Assembly: GCF_023856365.1 (NCBI RefSeq)
Contig: NC_064534.1
Location: forward strand, 11,118,536 to 11,182,535
Direction: 5' to 3'
DNA: 64,000 nucleotides
DNA from: Brienomyrus brachyistius
Taxonomy: Eukaryota; Chordata; Actinopteri; Osteoglossiformes; Mormyridae
Shown: piece after piece, positions 36,330-49,143 of the stretch
Layout of the letters: each line of letters begins with the position of its first letter
Numbering within the stretch: the first letter of the stretch is position 1
Made by a program: the position numbers and the translations under genes
The notes under the pieces: model-generated
What the model saw: only the letters and a program-made list of their open reading frames with translations
Told to the model about the DNA's origin: nothing
Database searches by the model: none

Positions 36330-36690
36330 GGGCGGCACGGTGGCGCAGTGGTTAGTGCTGGCATCTCACACCTCTAGAACCAGGGTTTGACTCTCCACCA
36401 CGGCTCCATGTTTGTGAACTTTGCATGTTCTCCCTGTGTCGTTGTGAGGTTTCCTCTGGATACTCTGGTTTTCCCCCGCGGTCCAAAAACTGAGGTTACA
36501 TGCTGAGGTTAATTGAAGTTATCAGAATGCCTATAGGTGTGAGTGAATGGTGTGTGACTGTGCCCTGCGATGGGTTGGCACCCCATCCTGGGTTATTCCC
36601 TGCCGTGTGCCTGCAGCCTCTGGGATAGACTCCGGACCCACCACGACTCTGAGTAGGATAAACGGGTACAGAAAATGGATGGATGGATGT
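36330..36690 (+). mobile_element. SINE-like fish repeat, essentially full length
   Basis: The head is ggcggcacggtggcgcagtg with gttagtgctg, with a B-box-like GGTTTGACTCT at 36384-36394. The body includes tttgcatgttctccctgtg and ggtttcctctggatactc. The tail block is tgggatagactccggaccc, followed by TGGATGGATGGATG. It is the best-preserved copy in the window and defines the family seen in pieces at 8489, 19131, 24188, 33388, 44600 and 59850. Confidence 0.8.
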
Positions 36691-37143
36691 TGACTGCCCC
36701 ATGACAGACTAGCATTGTGCTTATGGTGCATTCTGTCTCATGCCCTCTGCTTCCACAGAAGGACTCAGATCACTGTAATCCTCTCTTGTAGGGTGGATGG
36801 AATTATGGATGGATGGATATTTGAAAGGCTTGGTCAGTAAAACCTACCCCAGAGGATGCTGGGAAAAATGACGTCACACAAATTGCAATATTCTAAATGT
36901 GGCTTGATTAGACAGGTCAAGACTCTTTTTCATCTCATTCAGCTATTGTTTTGGCCCAATGATGTGAAGGCACACAAGCATGTAAAAGCCTTTAAAGAGC
37001 GCTCTGCAGTCTAATTGTGTAGTTTTCCCTCGGCCATTCCACATTTTCTGTCGTTTACAAATTTGCATTCAGCAACTCTTCTCCCATACATCCATAACCC
37101 CCCCATCACTAACCATTTGTGAAGGATGAAAAGGTCTTCAAAT

Positions 37144-37152
37144 CTTTGATCT
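37144..37152 (-). promoter_or_regulatory. TCF/LEF-type motif in intron 4
   Basis: CTTTGATCT, which is AGATCAAAG on the gene's strand, matches the TCF/LEF consensus. Single sites occur often by chance. Confidence 0.2.
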
Positions 37153-37631
37153 ACAAAGAAAGACCTCTATAACAAAGCATGACAAAGCTGCCCAAGAATT
37201 AAAGATGTGATCAAACCCAGCTACATATCAGCTGCCCTTCCCAACAACACTGGGCAGGAATGGGCACATTTTTCAGGCATCTGCACTGACTGTGCACTGT
37301 CCCTGTCAGTTGAAATCCACACCTGAACCCTGGTGCATTATGGGAAATCCACAGGCTCACTAAAATGCCATGAGATCATTCCCTGGACAGATGGCAAGCC
37401 ACTTTCCTACACAATTACTGTGGGCCACGTGTACAGACTGAAACAGAAGTTACTCAGTACCCAGGCACATTCATGCAGACTCTGTTAATTTCTATGTTTT
37501 GTTATTGCACAGCAGAAATAGTGCTGTTTCAGGTGACACAGTGCGTAAGACAGCACAGTGTTTAAGGTGGTATGGGCATCAGTGTAAAATAAAGACTGTA
37601 GATCGAAGCCACATTAGTAAGACCCACTCAC

Positions 37632-37806
37632 CGGCCCCAAAGGCAAAGAAGAAGCTTTTTCCTGGGTTGTTCTCCAGTAGGGCTTGTACCCTGAGGCCCA
37701 TGCGTTCATTGCGCTTGTAGATGAGCTCCCGTCGGAAGTAGCTGTCGATCTCCTGGGCTGCCGTGCGCTCGTTGGGGGGCAGGGAGGCATTGTTGAAGTT
37801 GGGAAC
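37632..37806 (-). CDS. trabd2a: trabd2a exon 4: up to the second GX2H motif
   Basis: Acceptor ctaccccaag precedes 37806. 175 nt, starting in phase 0 and ending after the first base of Gly331. Residues 273-330 read [20 protein letters not shown], then [17 protein letters not shown] and a segment ending FFFAFGA. The donor is CCG|GTGAGT. This block is highly conserved in TIKI proteins; the AQEIDSY and [11 protein letters not shown] words are diagnostic. NNAS is a possible N-glycosylation site. Confidence 0.96.
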
Positions 37807-38284
37807 CTTGGGGTAGGGTTGGGGGTGGGCGGTAATGGTGGGAAAGGGCACGTTCATTTCATCATCTTCTCCAGTACGCATTGATAGGGAAGGGGAACTG
37901 GCAGCAGGACATTTAAAGTGGCTGGGTGAAGTATTTCAGGTACTGCTGCGTTTATGATGGTATAGCATTAAGGAGATATGGAATCTAAGGAGGCGAAGTC
38001 TTTAAGGCCACTTTTGCAGCTGAGCTTTCTTTCCACTCTAAGCTGCCTTCAGTTAAAAGGCTTTAATAATAGCAGGTGGTTGATACCTTGAACAGCTTGG
38101 CTCTTTCCGAGACGCATGGATGTAAAACTGAATTCCTTGTATTGCTGGTTTTTATTTTAACTTCTGGCGTAATTGAACTTATACTGCATGATTTAAGTCA
38201 GTATTCAGCTGAATGATGGTGTAAATGTTTATGTTTTCTGTGTTGTTTGGGCAGCTTGGGCAGGACAAGTGGAGGTTCTCTCAC
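37807..38284 (-). other. trabd2a: trabd2a intron 3
   Basis: A 478-bp phase-0 intron with a GTGAGA donor and an AAG acceptor preceded by a C-rich tract. Nothing else noted. Confidence 0.85.
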
Positions 38285-38434
38285 CTGGGATGTGTCGTGG
38301 TTGAAGATAACAGCGTTGAGATCTCCGCAGTTGTAGTGCTGAATGAGATCGTCGGTGGTATAAGGCACGTGCACGACTGCCCCCTCCCGCAGCTTCTCTT
38401 GCTGCAGCAGGGTCTGGTTCAGAGCAAAGATCAC
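38285..38434 (-). CDS. trabd2a: trabd2a exon 3
   Basis: Exactly 150 nt, 50 codons, phase 0 at both ends. Acceptor ctccccacag, donor TCCCAG|GTGAGA. Residues 223-272 begin [20 protein letters not shown], continue with [20 protein letters not shown] and end FNHDTSQ. The [13 protein letters not shown] and IxHYNCGDL words are TIKI signatures, and the VIF (not VLF) start is the TRABD2A form. ALNQT gives a possible N-glycosylation site. Cys258 is conserved in the family. Confidence 0.97.
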
Positions 38435-39761
38435 CTGTGGGGAGAGGAGATGTTCTACTCTGCCTCCTCCAGTGCCTCTGTGACCAAAACTTGTGGGCAT
38501 GCAACGTGAACACCTTATTTTGGTGACTCAAGAACGGCTACAAGTAAAATGTCAAACAGGAAACCGAAATGATGAGCAAAACACTGGATTTGTATGTTCA
38601 AAGCAACCAAAGTTTGGGAAGCGGGTAGGCTAGCTTATCAAAGGAACCAACGGGGGAAGCAAGTAAGCGAGTCTGTCAAACAAACCAATGTTTGGAAGTG
38701 AGTACAGGATTCAGAAGGCGGTCAAAGAAACCCCCATGCAATAATCCAACAGGCACTGAGTGGATGGTGCATCCCCATCACACAGATGTTTGCAAACTAA
38801 GTTGTCAGCACTCCCTTCTCCACAGTGCATGTAACCAGCCCTGTTAGCAGCGCCATGCAATGATATAGTGTTGACTACCTTAGGTCTCCCGCATGGGTAA
38901 GGTTCATGTTCTGCTGCCAGAGTTCGGCCCTCTGAGGTTATTCCACAAAATACTCCCAGTTGTTATAAATCACAACCAACTTTCATCGAAGAACACTTTT
39001 CAGTCAGATTGAATACCAAGAGTGGTTTTACAGTTTTATTTTTAATCTAATTCCCTCTGAAAACCTAAGCGAAACACAATCATCAATCAACGGCGATCAT
39101 TTAATAAAGGAGCAACACTCTTTGGTGGACGGCCCAGTAGCAAGCAGTTGTGGGTTCAGCTAAACTGCAGCCGGATGCCCCTATCGAGTCATCACTCCGC
39201 GGCTGTATGCCTGTTGTTGATAAACACATTTGCAAAATAATGGAGCGCCGTATGGAGGTAATGCAACCTGCCGCTATCCCTCAGAAACCGGGACAAAGAG
39301 TTGCCTACAAAGGATGAAACGCCATCGGCTTTCACATCTTCCTGACAGGCCACACAGAGCCGCGGCACAGACTGTATGCATGGGAGAGCGATCCTATGAC
39401 CCTCCCCAGTGCCTCATACCAGGTTTTACTGCCCTACTGGAGAGAGACTCTTCTCCACTCCATTCTTTGGGGCTCATCTGCTCTCAAAACATCTCCCCCA
39501 TGGGGGATCAGCAGCCCCCCGCTTCACATCCAGCCCTGCCCCCCTCCATGCTATGGGTCAGCGGGGGCGGTCTCCACCCATCCATCAATGAACTTTATTT
39601 GGTGGAGCACATTTTCACAGCCAAAGCGGTGCGGGATTCCCCTTTCATCTCCTCACAGAGCATGCCGCCAATCAAAGCGTGCCCCCCCCAATGAAAGTCA
39701 GCCCCCTGCTCGCAAGAGCTGCTTTTGTTCGAGGGGCCGTCGAGGGCGGGGGTGGTAGCTT

Positions 39762-39777
39762 GGGGGGGGGGGGGGGG
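39762..39777 (+). repeat. Poly(G) tract, 16 nt
   Basis: Sixteen G in a row within intron 2, just past a G-rich stretch. It could form G-quadruplex structures and is prone to sequencing error. Confidence 0.85.
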
Positions 39778-41554
39778 CAGGTTCCCCCAGCAGCTCCTAG
39801 CCTCTCCAGTTCACTGTGCTTTGGGTAACGATGCGGAAGATCACATTCAAGGACGACTTCCCAGCTCCAGTGTGTGGACAAAACTAAAACCGTTAGCTAT
39901 GTAAATCAAGGGCCCCCAATTACTGTTAAAAGAACAAATAAAATGAAAAATTAAAGGAAATCCAATTTTCAATCCAATCCAAAAACTGAAGACAATAATT
40001 GTATGCATTTATACTGTGGATATTTAATTCAGGCAGTTTAGGTTAAGCACCTGGCTCAGCTTTGCACTCTTGAAACTGGTACAGTAACTGTAATCAATTA
40101 ATACTAAAATGAAACAGGAAAATCTTGTATATTCATGCATACAAGATTATTGATTACTATACCCACTGCTGACAATGTGTTAATTAGGCAACTTATTAGC
40201 CCTATTAACTGCAATAAGCTTCTGTATGAGTGTCTGTCAATCTTTCCCAAAGGTGCCAGGCAAGGTGGGACATGCGGTGCTATGGGGAATATAGCGAAAT
40301 GTGCTCGCTGTTTTATCAGCTGCTTGTTCTTAGCATTGGTAGGTCATTTTTCCCTCAATTAGCTCCAGGATGTCTGGAGAATTCAGTCTGACAAAACACT
40401 TACAAGACGAAGACTCAGGGATAACATTAGACTGACTGACGCTGCACAAAGCCGCAAAAATGAGTCACCCACCCAACTCCTCTCCACGCACCTCAGACCA
40501 ACTGGCCTTCTAATGAGCGAGTCACACTGCGGATGTCCGGCGCAGCTCCAAGTAGCTGGGTGCCCCATCACCAGAATCTCTCCTCTGCTCATGTTATATC
40601 TTTAAGAAATATATTCCGCATTGCATTACCCCGTGATGCTCACTATACAGCAAGTAATTGGAGGCCAAGGTTGCTCCTTCAGTGCATCTACATACAAAAT
40701 GGGCATCGACACACGGCTGTATTTTCCGTGTCATACTTAAGTGCCACTGCAGAGACGCTGGTTCAGCTCTCGCTATTCACTTTGTTCTGTGTCCACGGCA
40801 CTGTCTCCTGGACACGATTAGCCATTCAGCACTTAATCATTAAAGTGTTTCTTTTGCCGTGCATATTGTGTTTGGACGCTGCTGTGAGGCCAGATGTGAG
40901 CAGCAATCAGGGCACTGGCCCCGAGCCACGGAGTTTCACTCCCCCCACCTCAGCCGCCCGCCACCACCGTCTGACTGCCGGCTTCGCTGCTTTAGGTCAC
41001 GTTTCTGATTGCACAGAGCCCCCCCCACACACACACACGCCCCGCCTGGAGGTGAGCAACATGCTGTCATCGCCGCTTACTGGAAGCGACTCTGAGCTCA
41101 ACGGCTTGGGCAGGCTGGGGAACTATGCCTTGAGTCTTCAGTAGAGGGAAGAAGCCTAGGCGGGGTGGTGGTTGTTTGGGGGGGGGGGTTTGAATCTAGC
41201 ATTCCTAACGCGATCCAGCGGATCTAAATGAGGGGGACTCGCTTTAAACCACTGAGCTCTTTTATGACTTTCATTGCCTGCACGGCTAAGAATGATGACA
41301 AACACTTCCTTTGAAAGCGCAATGCACACCCCTAGCGCTCGCAATTAGCGTCAGCTCAAAACAGGTGTGTTGGCCTCTCGAAAAGAGAAACAATCCAAAG
41401 CTGCTCTGTTTTAAAGGACATAAAGAAGGCTGTCAGAGGCTCCTCTGGAGGGGGTGTGGCCAGTGATATCGATGAGCCCAATCTAACCCTAACAGTAGGC
41501 TGGCCTTCTGACCCACTGATTTACTGAGGGCTCAACTTTTACACAAGCAATGGG

Positions 41555-41563
41555 AGATCAAAG
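41555..41563 (+). promoter_or_regulatory. TCF/LEF-type motif in intron 2
   Basis: AGATCAAAG matches the TCF/LEF consensus and is the same 9-mer (opposite strand) as at 37144. It lies in a repeat-poor stretch of the large intron. Confidence 0.22.
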
Positions 41564-42287
41564 CTTTTTTTTCTCTCCCTCTCCTCCAAGCACTGGGCAG
41601 CGCTGGCACCAGCTGCGGTCTTCAAGTGGGCGTGTTTAAAGAGCAGGGCGGGAAAGGCAAGCTCCGCCGGACTCTAACAGACAGGCCGGCTTTTGTGCGT
41701 GTGTATGCTCCCTCTGCCTCTCTTTGAACTTTGAAAAGGAAAAAAAGAAAAAATTCAAACACAACCTCCACATTTGAAGTCTGTCCTTTCAATGCGTGCC
41801 AAGGAGAGTCTATTGTCCTGGATAATTTGTGAGCTTTCTTTGATGCGCGGTGCCCACATTTGAAAGAAAATAATAACCTTGTTTATACATGCCCTAGCCT
41901 TCCGGAACCGGCCTTAGTTAGAGTTACGCTCGCCCAATGGACTTACACAGGACTTAAGACCATATATTTGGTCTGACAGTTAATGTTTCAATTCTAAACG
42001 GGTCACCCAGGGAAGAATAAGCTATTTGTTTTATGGGAGCTTAAAGGTTCATGGTAGGTCTTTCATAGCCAAATGCATTTTAAAACACTCTGAAACATCA
42101 TCAAAGAATTAGAAGAAGTCTTATGATAAATATTGTCATATTTACACCGCATTAAAAAATATTCAACACTAACTGCATCCTGTTCTAAAACAACCACTAG
42201 GGGTGCACTAATATACAACCACTTGAAACCAAATAACATTAATGAAACACTTACCTCATTCTTTAAATCAAAATCAAATTACTAAAC

Positions 42288-42320
42288 AAGAAAAAAAAAA
42301 AAATATATATATATATATAT
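42288..42320. repeat. A run followed by (AT)n
   Basis: About 13 A, then about nine AT units; simple repeat. Confidence 0.85.
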
Positions 42321-42698
42321 CAATTTCTTGGTCCATATATTGTTAGGCGTATATATATCGTATATATAATCATAGCACAGATGCTGGCTTACTAAAATGT
42401 ACCAGATATATTTAATTTAATACATGGCACAAACCAATGGTATAGGCAGCTGATCTCAAACGGCAGGAACATAAATTAAATAGGGTGTGAATCTTTCGGT
42501 CAGCCCTCATGTATTAGCAATCTCAGCATCACCGGGATACAGGAGGCTGTCCTTGTTGATGTAGTTCATTAACATCCTCGCTTCCACCAGCAGGCACTCA
42601 AACCATCACTGTGTCCAGGCTGCCCCAGTGTCACTGTCAATCAGTGAGAGTTCAGTGTTAGTAGCATTATGAGGTCGGGATGGGGGTGGCAGGCAGGT

Positions 42699-42720
42699 GG
42701 GGGGGGGGGGGGGGGGGGGG
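42699..42720 (+). repeat. Poly(G) tract, 22 nt
   Basis: Twenty-two consecutive G in intron 2. On the transcribed RNA it is a C run. The length may be unreliable in an assembly. Confidence 0.85.
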
Positions 42721-43725
42721 AGCACTTTGCTATACGACTCGCGTGTCAGCTGCACCTCCCACAACGCAGGGCTTTCCCCTGGGTTTCAGTGAGTCCCCTA
42801 TGCAGTGTGGGAAGCTGCCTCCTTGTATGCCACTGCGAAGAGTACACTCACACCGGTGTAGACATTGCAGCTTACTGTGTACACTCGGCCAGCAGGACTA
42901 ACAAAGACAGCACCTGCTCCCTCTAATCACACCCTCCACAAAAGGCCTGACCCTCCCCATCCTCTGCCAGGCTCCCCCATGACCAAACGTCCACATGTTC
43001 AGTGCACGCGGTTCAGTTAATCTAGCTATTCCAAGCTGTGAACCAACATAAGAGGAACCACTGCCTTGCTATGCATTTGCTGTGGTCTGCGGTTCCCTGA
43101 ATTACCATGAGTGCTTAGTACCTGCTGTTTCTGCAATGAAATGCAGGTGACAAACAACCGGTCACTGGAAAATGCATTCAAAGGACAGTTAACCGAAGCA
43201 GGGATGCTGCACTGCAATCTGTCCCAGAAGGGCAATCATCTGCTGGCCAGGTGAGAGCCCTGTCATACAGAGAAAGCCGCGGCAGGTTACTCTACAGAGC
43301 TCACTAATTAGCCTCTTTCATTAAATCCATTACCATTTCAAGCCCATACACTGAATTATGCACATCCTCATTCTAAAAGCAAACTGACAGCATTACAGGA
43401 AGGCTGTAGGTTTTCCTGGCCTGCACGCCGTCAGCTCCATGCCAGGAAGGTAACTCAATAAAAGCCGGGCCCACAGCTTCTTACCAGCTGAAGGGATTTC
43501 TCACTGATCTTAGCTGTCATGACTCCCCTCAGTGCTGTCAAAGGTGTTTACAGCAGTCGGCTCAAACGGTTCCATTAGTACAAGATATACTAGATGCCGT
43601 TGTGTAATTCCCCTCTATACTGTGCCCTTATACAAATCACATCTTGTCAGTAATATAATTATGACAAATAATCTTCAAATCAGACGTGTCCACTGGCACA
43701 GTGGTTCAGAGGGAGGCCGTAAATA

Positions 43726-43747
43726 CCCCCCCCCCCCCCCCCCCCCC
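43726..43747 (+). repeat. Poly(C) tract, 22 nt
   Basis: Twenty-two consecutive C, so the pre-mRNA would carry a G run here. It is the only long tract of this orientation in the intron. Confidence 0.85.
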
Positions 43748-44599
43748 GGCTGGTTGTGTGCATCTGAGGGCAACCCTTCCTTTTACAGTCCCCTAATTAC
43801 TAAGTAATTACCCTTTAAATATATGGTAAATTAAAGTATATTACTGGTTAATTACCACAGGCAATAAGCAGGTAAATACAGAGGAACTACGGCAAAAATA
43901 TCCACTAATACCTTTAAGCTCTGGTACCTTTAGATTGTACTTCCTTACATTGTCATGTTTTACTTAGTATCCTTATAGAATTTACATGGTACAGGTGTGT
44001 GGTGACTGCATGGAAAAGGGAACAATGTATTACAAAATATACGGTGAGGGCATTGAGTACATTGTAGAAACATCTACAAGAACATACCCAATATTTAGGA
44101 AGATGTAGCATGACAGTAGAGGAGAACAGTTCCTGGAGAGGTTGTTACCAAGTATCTATAAGGTAAAGTTTAATAAGCCCTTTATAAATGGGTGCATCCG
44201 TGGACAGTAAGTATGCAAGAAAAAGTAATGCATTGGAAAGTGTCCAGATCTTAATTTCCAGATAGTAACAAACTTGGGCTGGTACCAACATAAACCTTGG
44301 ATTGAGTAATTTGAATTGATGAGTAACGAAGGAGGTGTTTCTAAGAATTGGTTGTCTACTTTCTTAGGAAGAATGCAATTATATCTGAGTTATTGCCAAC
44401 CTAAACTGGTCCCACTGTACATTACTTAATTAAATTAAAGGACATAATTTTTTTTGTATTTCTGATCTAGTTTCTCTGCATTTGTCTACTTACTACTGTG
44501 GTAGTTAATCAATAATAAAGTCTAATTTACATATATTTACCAGGTAATTACTTAGCAATAAGGGGATTGTCAAAGGAGGGGTTACCCGTATGTGTGTGA

Positions 44600-44822
44600 G
44601 GAAGAATGTGCTCTTGATGTTTGCATGGATTCCCACCCATAGTCCAAAACCATGCAGTGTGGTGAACTGGTGCGAATGTGCTCCCAGTGACAGGATGATA
44701 TCCCATCTAAGAATCTGGGTGGTTCCCCGCCTTCTGCCCCTAACCTCCAGGATTGGCTCCAGACCTCCCCCTCCCCAAAATCCTGAATAGAACAAGCAGT
44801 TACAGAGAATGGATGGATATTA
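44600..44822 (+). mobile_element. Fragment of the SINE-like fish repeat
   Basis: tttgcatggattcccaccca, cagtccaaaa-like and aggattggctccagacctcc blocks lead to acagagaatggatggatatt, the order seen in the full copy at 36330. The head is missing and the body decayed. Confidence 0.6.
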
Positions 44823-44885
44823 TTAATTTTCATGCTAAAATAATAGTAATGAATTTTACTATGTTGGGGAAGGGTTTGATGAAGG

Positions 44886-45244
44886 GCCCCATGGTGGGCC
44901 TCATGACGGGCCCCATTGCAGGCCCCATGGTGGGCCTCATGGTGGTGCTCATGACGGGCCCCATTGCGGCCCCATTGCAGGCCCCATGGTGGGCCTCATG
45001 ACGGGCCCCATTGCAGGCCCCATGGTGGGCCTCATGGCGGTGCTCATGACGGGCCCCATTGCAGGCCCCATGCTGGACCTCATGGCGGTGCTCATGGCGG
45101 TGCTCATGACGGGCCCCATTGCGGCCCCATGGTGGTGCTCATGGCGGCCCCATTGCAGGCCCCATGGTGGTGCTCATGACGGGCCCCATTGCAGGCCCCA
45201 TGGCGGTGCTCATGGCGGGCCCCATTACGAGTTCCATGGCAAGC
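44886..45244 (+). repeat. GC-rich minisatellite built from 12/24-bp units
   Basis: Repeated words ccccatggtgggcctc, atgacgggccccattgcagg and atggcggtgctc alternate in mixed order. Most units are multiples of 12 nt, so one plus frame stays open over long stretches and reads as Met/Gly/Pro/Leu repeats. No start context, domain or splice link supports translation. Confidence 0.85.
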
Positions 45245-48200
45245 CCATAATGCCCCCATAATGCCCACTGGTCAGTACTGGCAGTGTCCTGGACAGCAGA
45301 GTGTGGCACTACAGTGTCATTATTTCCTTTTTTGTACTGCTGATGTATTTATCCTCTGGAGTTACAGCTGGAAATCAAGGTTGTCAGCAGGAAGCTCCCT
45401 TTAAAACTAGCACGAAATAAATGATTTTTAAGGCGGCACATTATCCAGATTTCGCATTTACATTTTTTTTTCCAAAGTACATATCCACTTTTGATACATA
45501 TATCGCCTTCAGGATGCATATAATTAACTTAAATATGCAATCAGATAATAAATGGGAGGGAAATTATCTTAATGTCTCGCCAACCACATTCACCCATAAA
45601 TTTGCGAATGAGGAATGTGGCATTGAGACGCATTTCTCTCCTGCTGTCTTCATTTACAAAGTGCATAACTCAAATAACTCACAGCTCGCCGTGGAAAATA
45701 AAATCGCCATTACCGACAAGCCGGAGTATCACAACAGCAAAAATTATTACAGTTGCTTCTTCCAAGTGCCATTTGTCACTGGCATGATTTATTTTTTTAA
45801 ATAAATGGAATTAAAATTACTTGATTAAGCTATAGGCTGTCTAAGGTATATTACTAAAGGCCATTAAACATAAAACGGATCACGCTTTCTGATGTTTGGA
45901 ATATGGTAATACCGGAGTAAATGAACCCGGCACAATGAGGTTTGGGCTCCCATTGCCATCTTTGCATGACGAAATATACTGCGAAGGTTTGAACCTTTCC
46001 CTGTGCCAGACACCAGCAGACCCAGAGGCTGCAGTTAATAGGGTCCATGTCAGAGTCATCTTCCTCGACTGGCTAAAACAGTGGCATCATACAGCCATGG
46101 CAGATAATATCCAAGAATGCTCTGTATTACACCTTTAGTAATATTTTCTCTTGCTTTTCACTAAGTTCTGAAACGGCAAAATGCAGCATCAAGTACACAG
46201 GACTAATTCTTCATCTGCATCTTGGCACATGTTTCGGCAGTGAGACCTGGGATCACCAATCTGAAATGAAGTGGGTTGTGTTTGCGACGAAAAACATTTA
46301 ATATTCCACACCTCGATAGCAAGCAGTGCTATTAACACGCTAATTAAAATCCCCTGCCTTTCAGTGGGGGTCAGCCTGGGGAACAGGCTGTTTTGGGAAC
46401 TTTAACAAATACACATAATTCCAGCTGGTGGTTGTGTATTTTTTGTGTATTGAGACTGTACATTGCCATCTGACTATATTTTGATGCTACGCTGTGGGAA
46501 ATTTTAATAAGTTAGCTTTCTATGTCATTGCAATGCTGTCCATGCCCCGAGTTCCAGATTGCAATGGAAAAATAAATAAATCCCACATAGTTCATCCTTA
46601 TTTGGCCCCTCGCTTGGCACAATAGCAGAAGAACAGCACAGAAAAGCTGGATGGAGACAAGTCATCCAACCTACTGTTATGCAAAGTAACATACAGTAAA
46701 AGTGCTTCCTTCTGTTATTGAGGAATTAACCCTTATTTGATGTGTAACTGTGTCTAATTACCGGCCTTATCAGCTACAGATGGGCTTTTCGGTTTGAACT
46801 GAATGGCGACCGCTGAGTGTTTTTATGTGAGAGGCGTGTGGCCTTTTCCAAATGAGCCCAGCTTTCCGGGACCTAGCGGGAGCCACAGTCATTGCAGAGC
46901 AGGTGAACAGGACAAGGACATAGTTGGACGTTGGTTCCTCAGATGTAAGAAAAGTCACTGTGCCCATGAACAGGAAGGGAAGAGCCACTCTGTGTTACAC
47001 TGTCCCTTTGATTTCACAATCACACATTGGGAAGGTCTCTCTTCCGTTCAGATCAGTTACGGTTGATGAGCTTTAAACGTCCTTCTCAGGTTACATGAAT
47101 GAGGAGGCAGGCGTAAGGCGTGAAGGTGCAGCATAACCCTCTTTGCTGCATTTCCAAATATTACATTTCAGTTTCATTATATTAAAATCCGGAAAATGGC
47201 CGAATGTTAGTAAAAAAAAAAAGTATTATACGATCTCGTATTTTGTTCGCATTTTACAGTAGAAAAAGACTAGCAAAATTCGCAGTAGGTTTTTTGAATG
47301 TCACTATGAAATACTTTAAAAGCTTGATTATTTTGAAGTTGTATCGTGCTCAGTGCTAAAATAAATAATCATACTCTATTTATTTCAAAGGAAGTACTTA
47401 TCTTTCTCAGAGAATTATTGCATTTGTCTTGCAGATCATATCGAAACAGCTGTCCAGGACTCTGCCAATTGTGACACGTGTCCATTATATTTATAGTGAA
47501 TCATTCTTGCTTTTATTTAACATTAGCAAGCAGGCGAACCTGAAGAAATGCCACCTACCAGGACACAAGCACATGCTTTTATCTCCATGACTACAGTTTC
47601 TGTGAGAGACTCTGCATGTGTGCACCAGCAGAGCCAGCAGAAGGTACAGGCCCAAGCTGGTCTGCGGCAGGATCTCCCTGGACTAGAGTGACTTCAGCTA
47701 AAAGAATAAAGATGTTTCAGGTCTAAACGTCATTCTGGTTGATCTGCGCTCAGGTCCCCAAGGTCATTTCCAGGCTTTGTTTTTATTATCAAGTAGCCTC
47801 AATGTACCTTGTACTTTTATGTCTATGTTAAATGCAAAATAGCCAGCCGACTTAAACAAAACACATCTGACTTACATGAGCTAACAAATGCTGCTCTCTG
47901 TCCTTGTCACATTTTTAATACTCCATTGAAAATCATCATCAATCACAAGTTATTGTGTTATTCTCCGTCTGTGAAAGCACAAGTTAAATGACCTGGTTTA
48001 TGAAATTCCGGTGCCCATTAGCTGAATGACCGACAGCTTATCTTTTAACCATGAGAATGACGCGGAGCAAAATTCTGGAGCATTGGGGCCCGTCGATCGC
48101 TTACAGTTTGGCCGATATCTGAAATCGGGATATAAACTCAATCTGAATGCTAATGTTATTAGATGGTATTAGTGAGATTCAGGTTTAATGTCGTCTCAGA

Positions 48201-49143
48201 GAAATGCAGACTCAGACCTTCAGCTGAGTCATTTAAGCAAGTGACTGGCTGGTCCATGGCACTCACCATCTGCTAGTGTTTTCAAATAAAAGTATTTCAC
48301 AATATTTTTTGAAAGGCAGCACGTCAAACGTGAAATGCCTAAAAAAATCTGTCTCGTATGGTATGTGTCTCTATAAATAACAGCCTGTGATTAGACATGG
48401 CCTCAGATTTTCAGATATTTTTGTCTTAAACTTCTTGTCATCTTCACCTACAGGCAAAAGTGAGTTTGTAATTAACGGGCTACAAGATGCCAAGCAAAAG
48501 AGCAGCGTGTTTAAGATATAAACTCAAGAAGGCAATAGCCGCAGTTATTGGGCCCGGGCTTACGACCAAAGTAAATAAATATCAGGCTGTACAAGAGACT
48601 TTTTTTAAAACTGTACATAAATTCATGTGTCAAGCAAAGCGTTTGAGGATTCAACATACATTTCACTGACAAATATCTTTTGACACTGTACTGTGACATT
48701 ATAAGCCAAGGCATTTACCACATAATCAATCCATTCTTACATAAATTTACGACTATAGTATACACTGACACACGAGCACACACACACAGACAGACGCTGA
48801 CTCTCATTACTCAACAGATTAATGATTAAATAAACAACTTAACATCATCAGGTACAGACCCATTAATGCCCAAACTTTAATACACACTTGCTTCTTAATG
48901 CCTACATTCACCCTTAAATGTACTTGCTTATCTGTTACTTTCTGTACAACCTGCCAGAAAGGATTTCTGTATAGCTACTTTGCGTTATTTTAGTGTGGCA
49001 TCTACCTACGTGTAACAAACCACAGAATGAGTTTGTGTATCTGGGATGTATAATAGAAGATTTCTCACCTTGAGGGCACAAAGCCTTACATGCACTGGAT
49101 CTCATGTGGGAAAACCGCAACAGTGATTATAGTCGGCCATTTC

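Larger units (their letters stand above)
30468..37631 (-). other. trabd2a: trabd2a intron 4, rich in repeats
   Basis: This 7.2 kb intron contains a nested SINE/MITE insertion (33388-33860), CA repeats (about 34194-34231), the 40-bp minisatellite (34983-35863), a near-complete SINE-like repeat (36330-36690) and a TCF-type motif (37144-37152). The stretch 30500-33380 has nothing else that I recognise. Confidence 0.7.

Noticed and set aside
39230..39758. 154- and 120-codon overlapping plus-strand frames
   Set aside because: Two frames overlap over the same bases with Ser/Pro-rich products and no similarity. Neither stands out as coding.
40533..41144. 203-codon plus-strand open frame in trabd2a intron 2
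   Set aside because: It contains low-complexity Pro/His runs from CA and C tracts and no known domain, and is antisense within an intron. Treated as chance.
44753..45261. Met/Gly/Pro-rich plus-strand open frames
   Set aside because: They are a product of 12-nt periodic GC-rich units, with no domain, no conserved start and no exon link.
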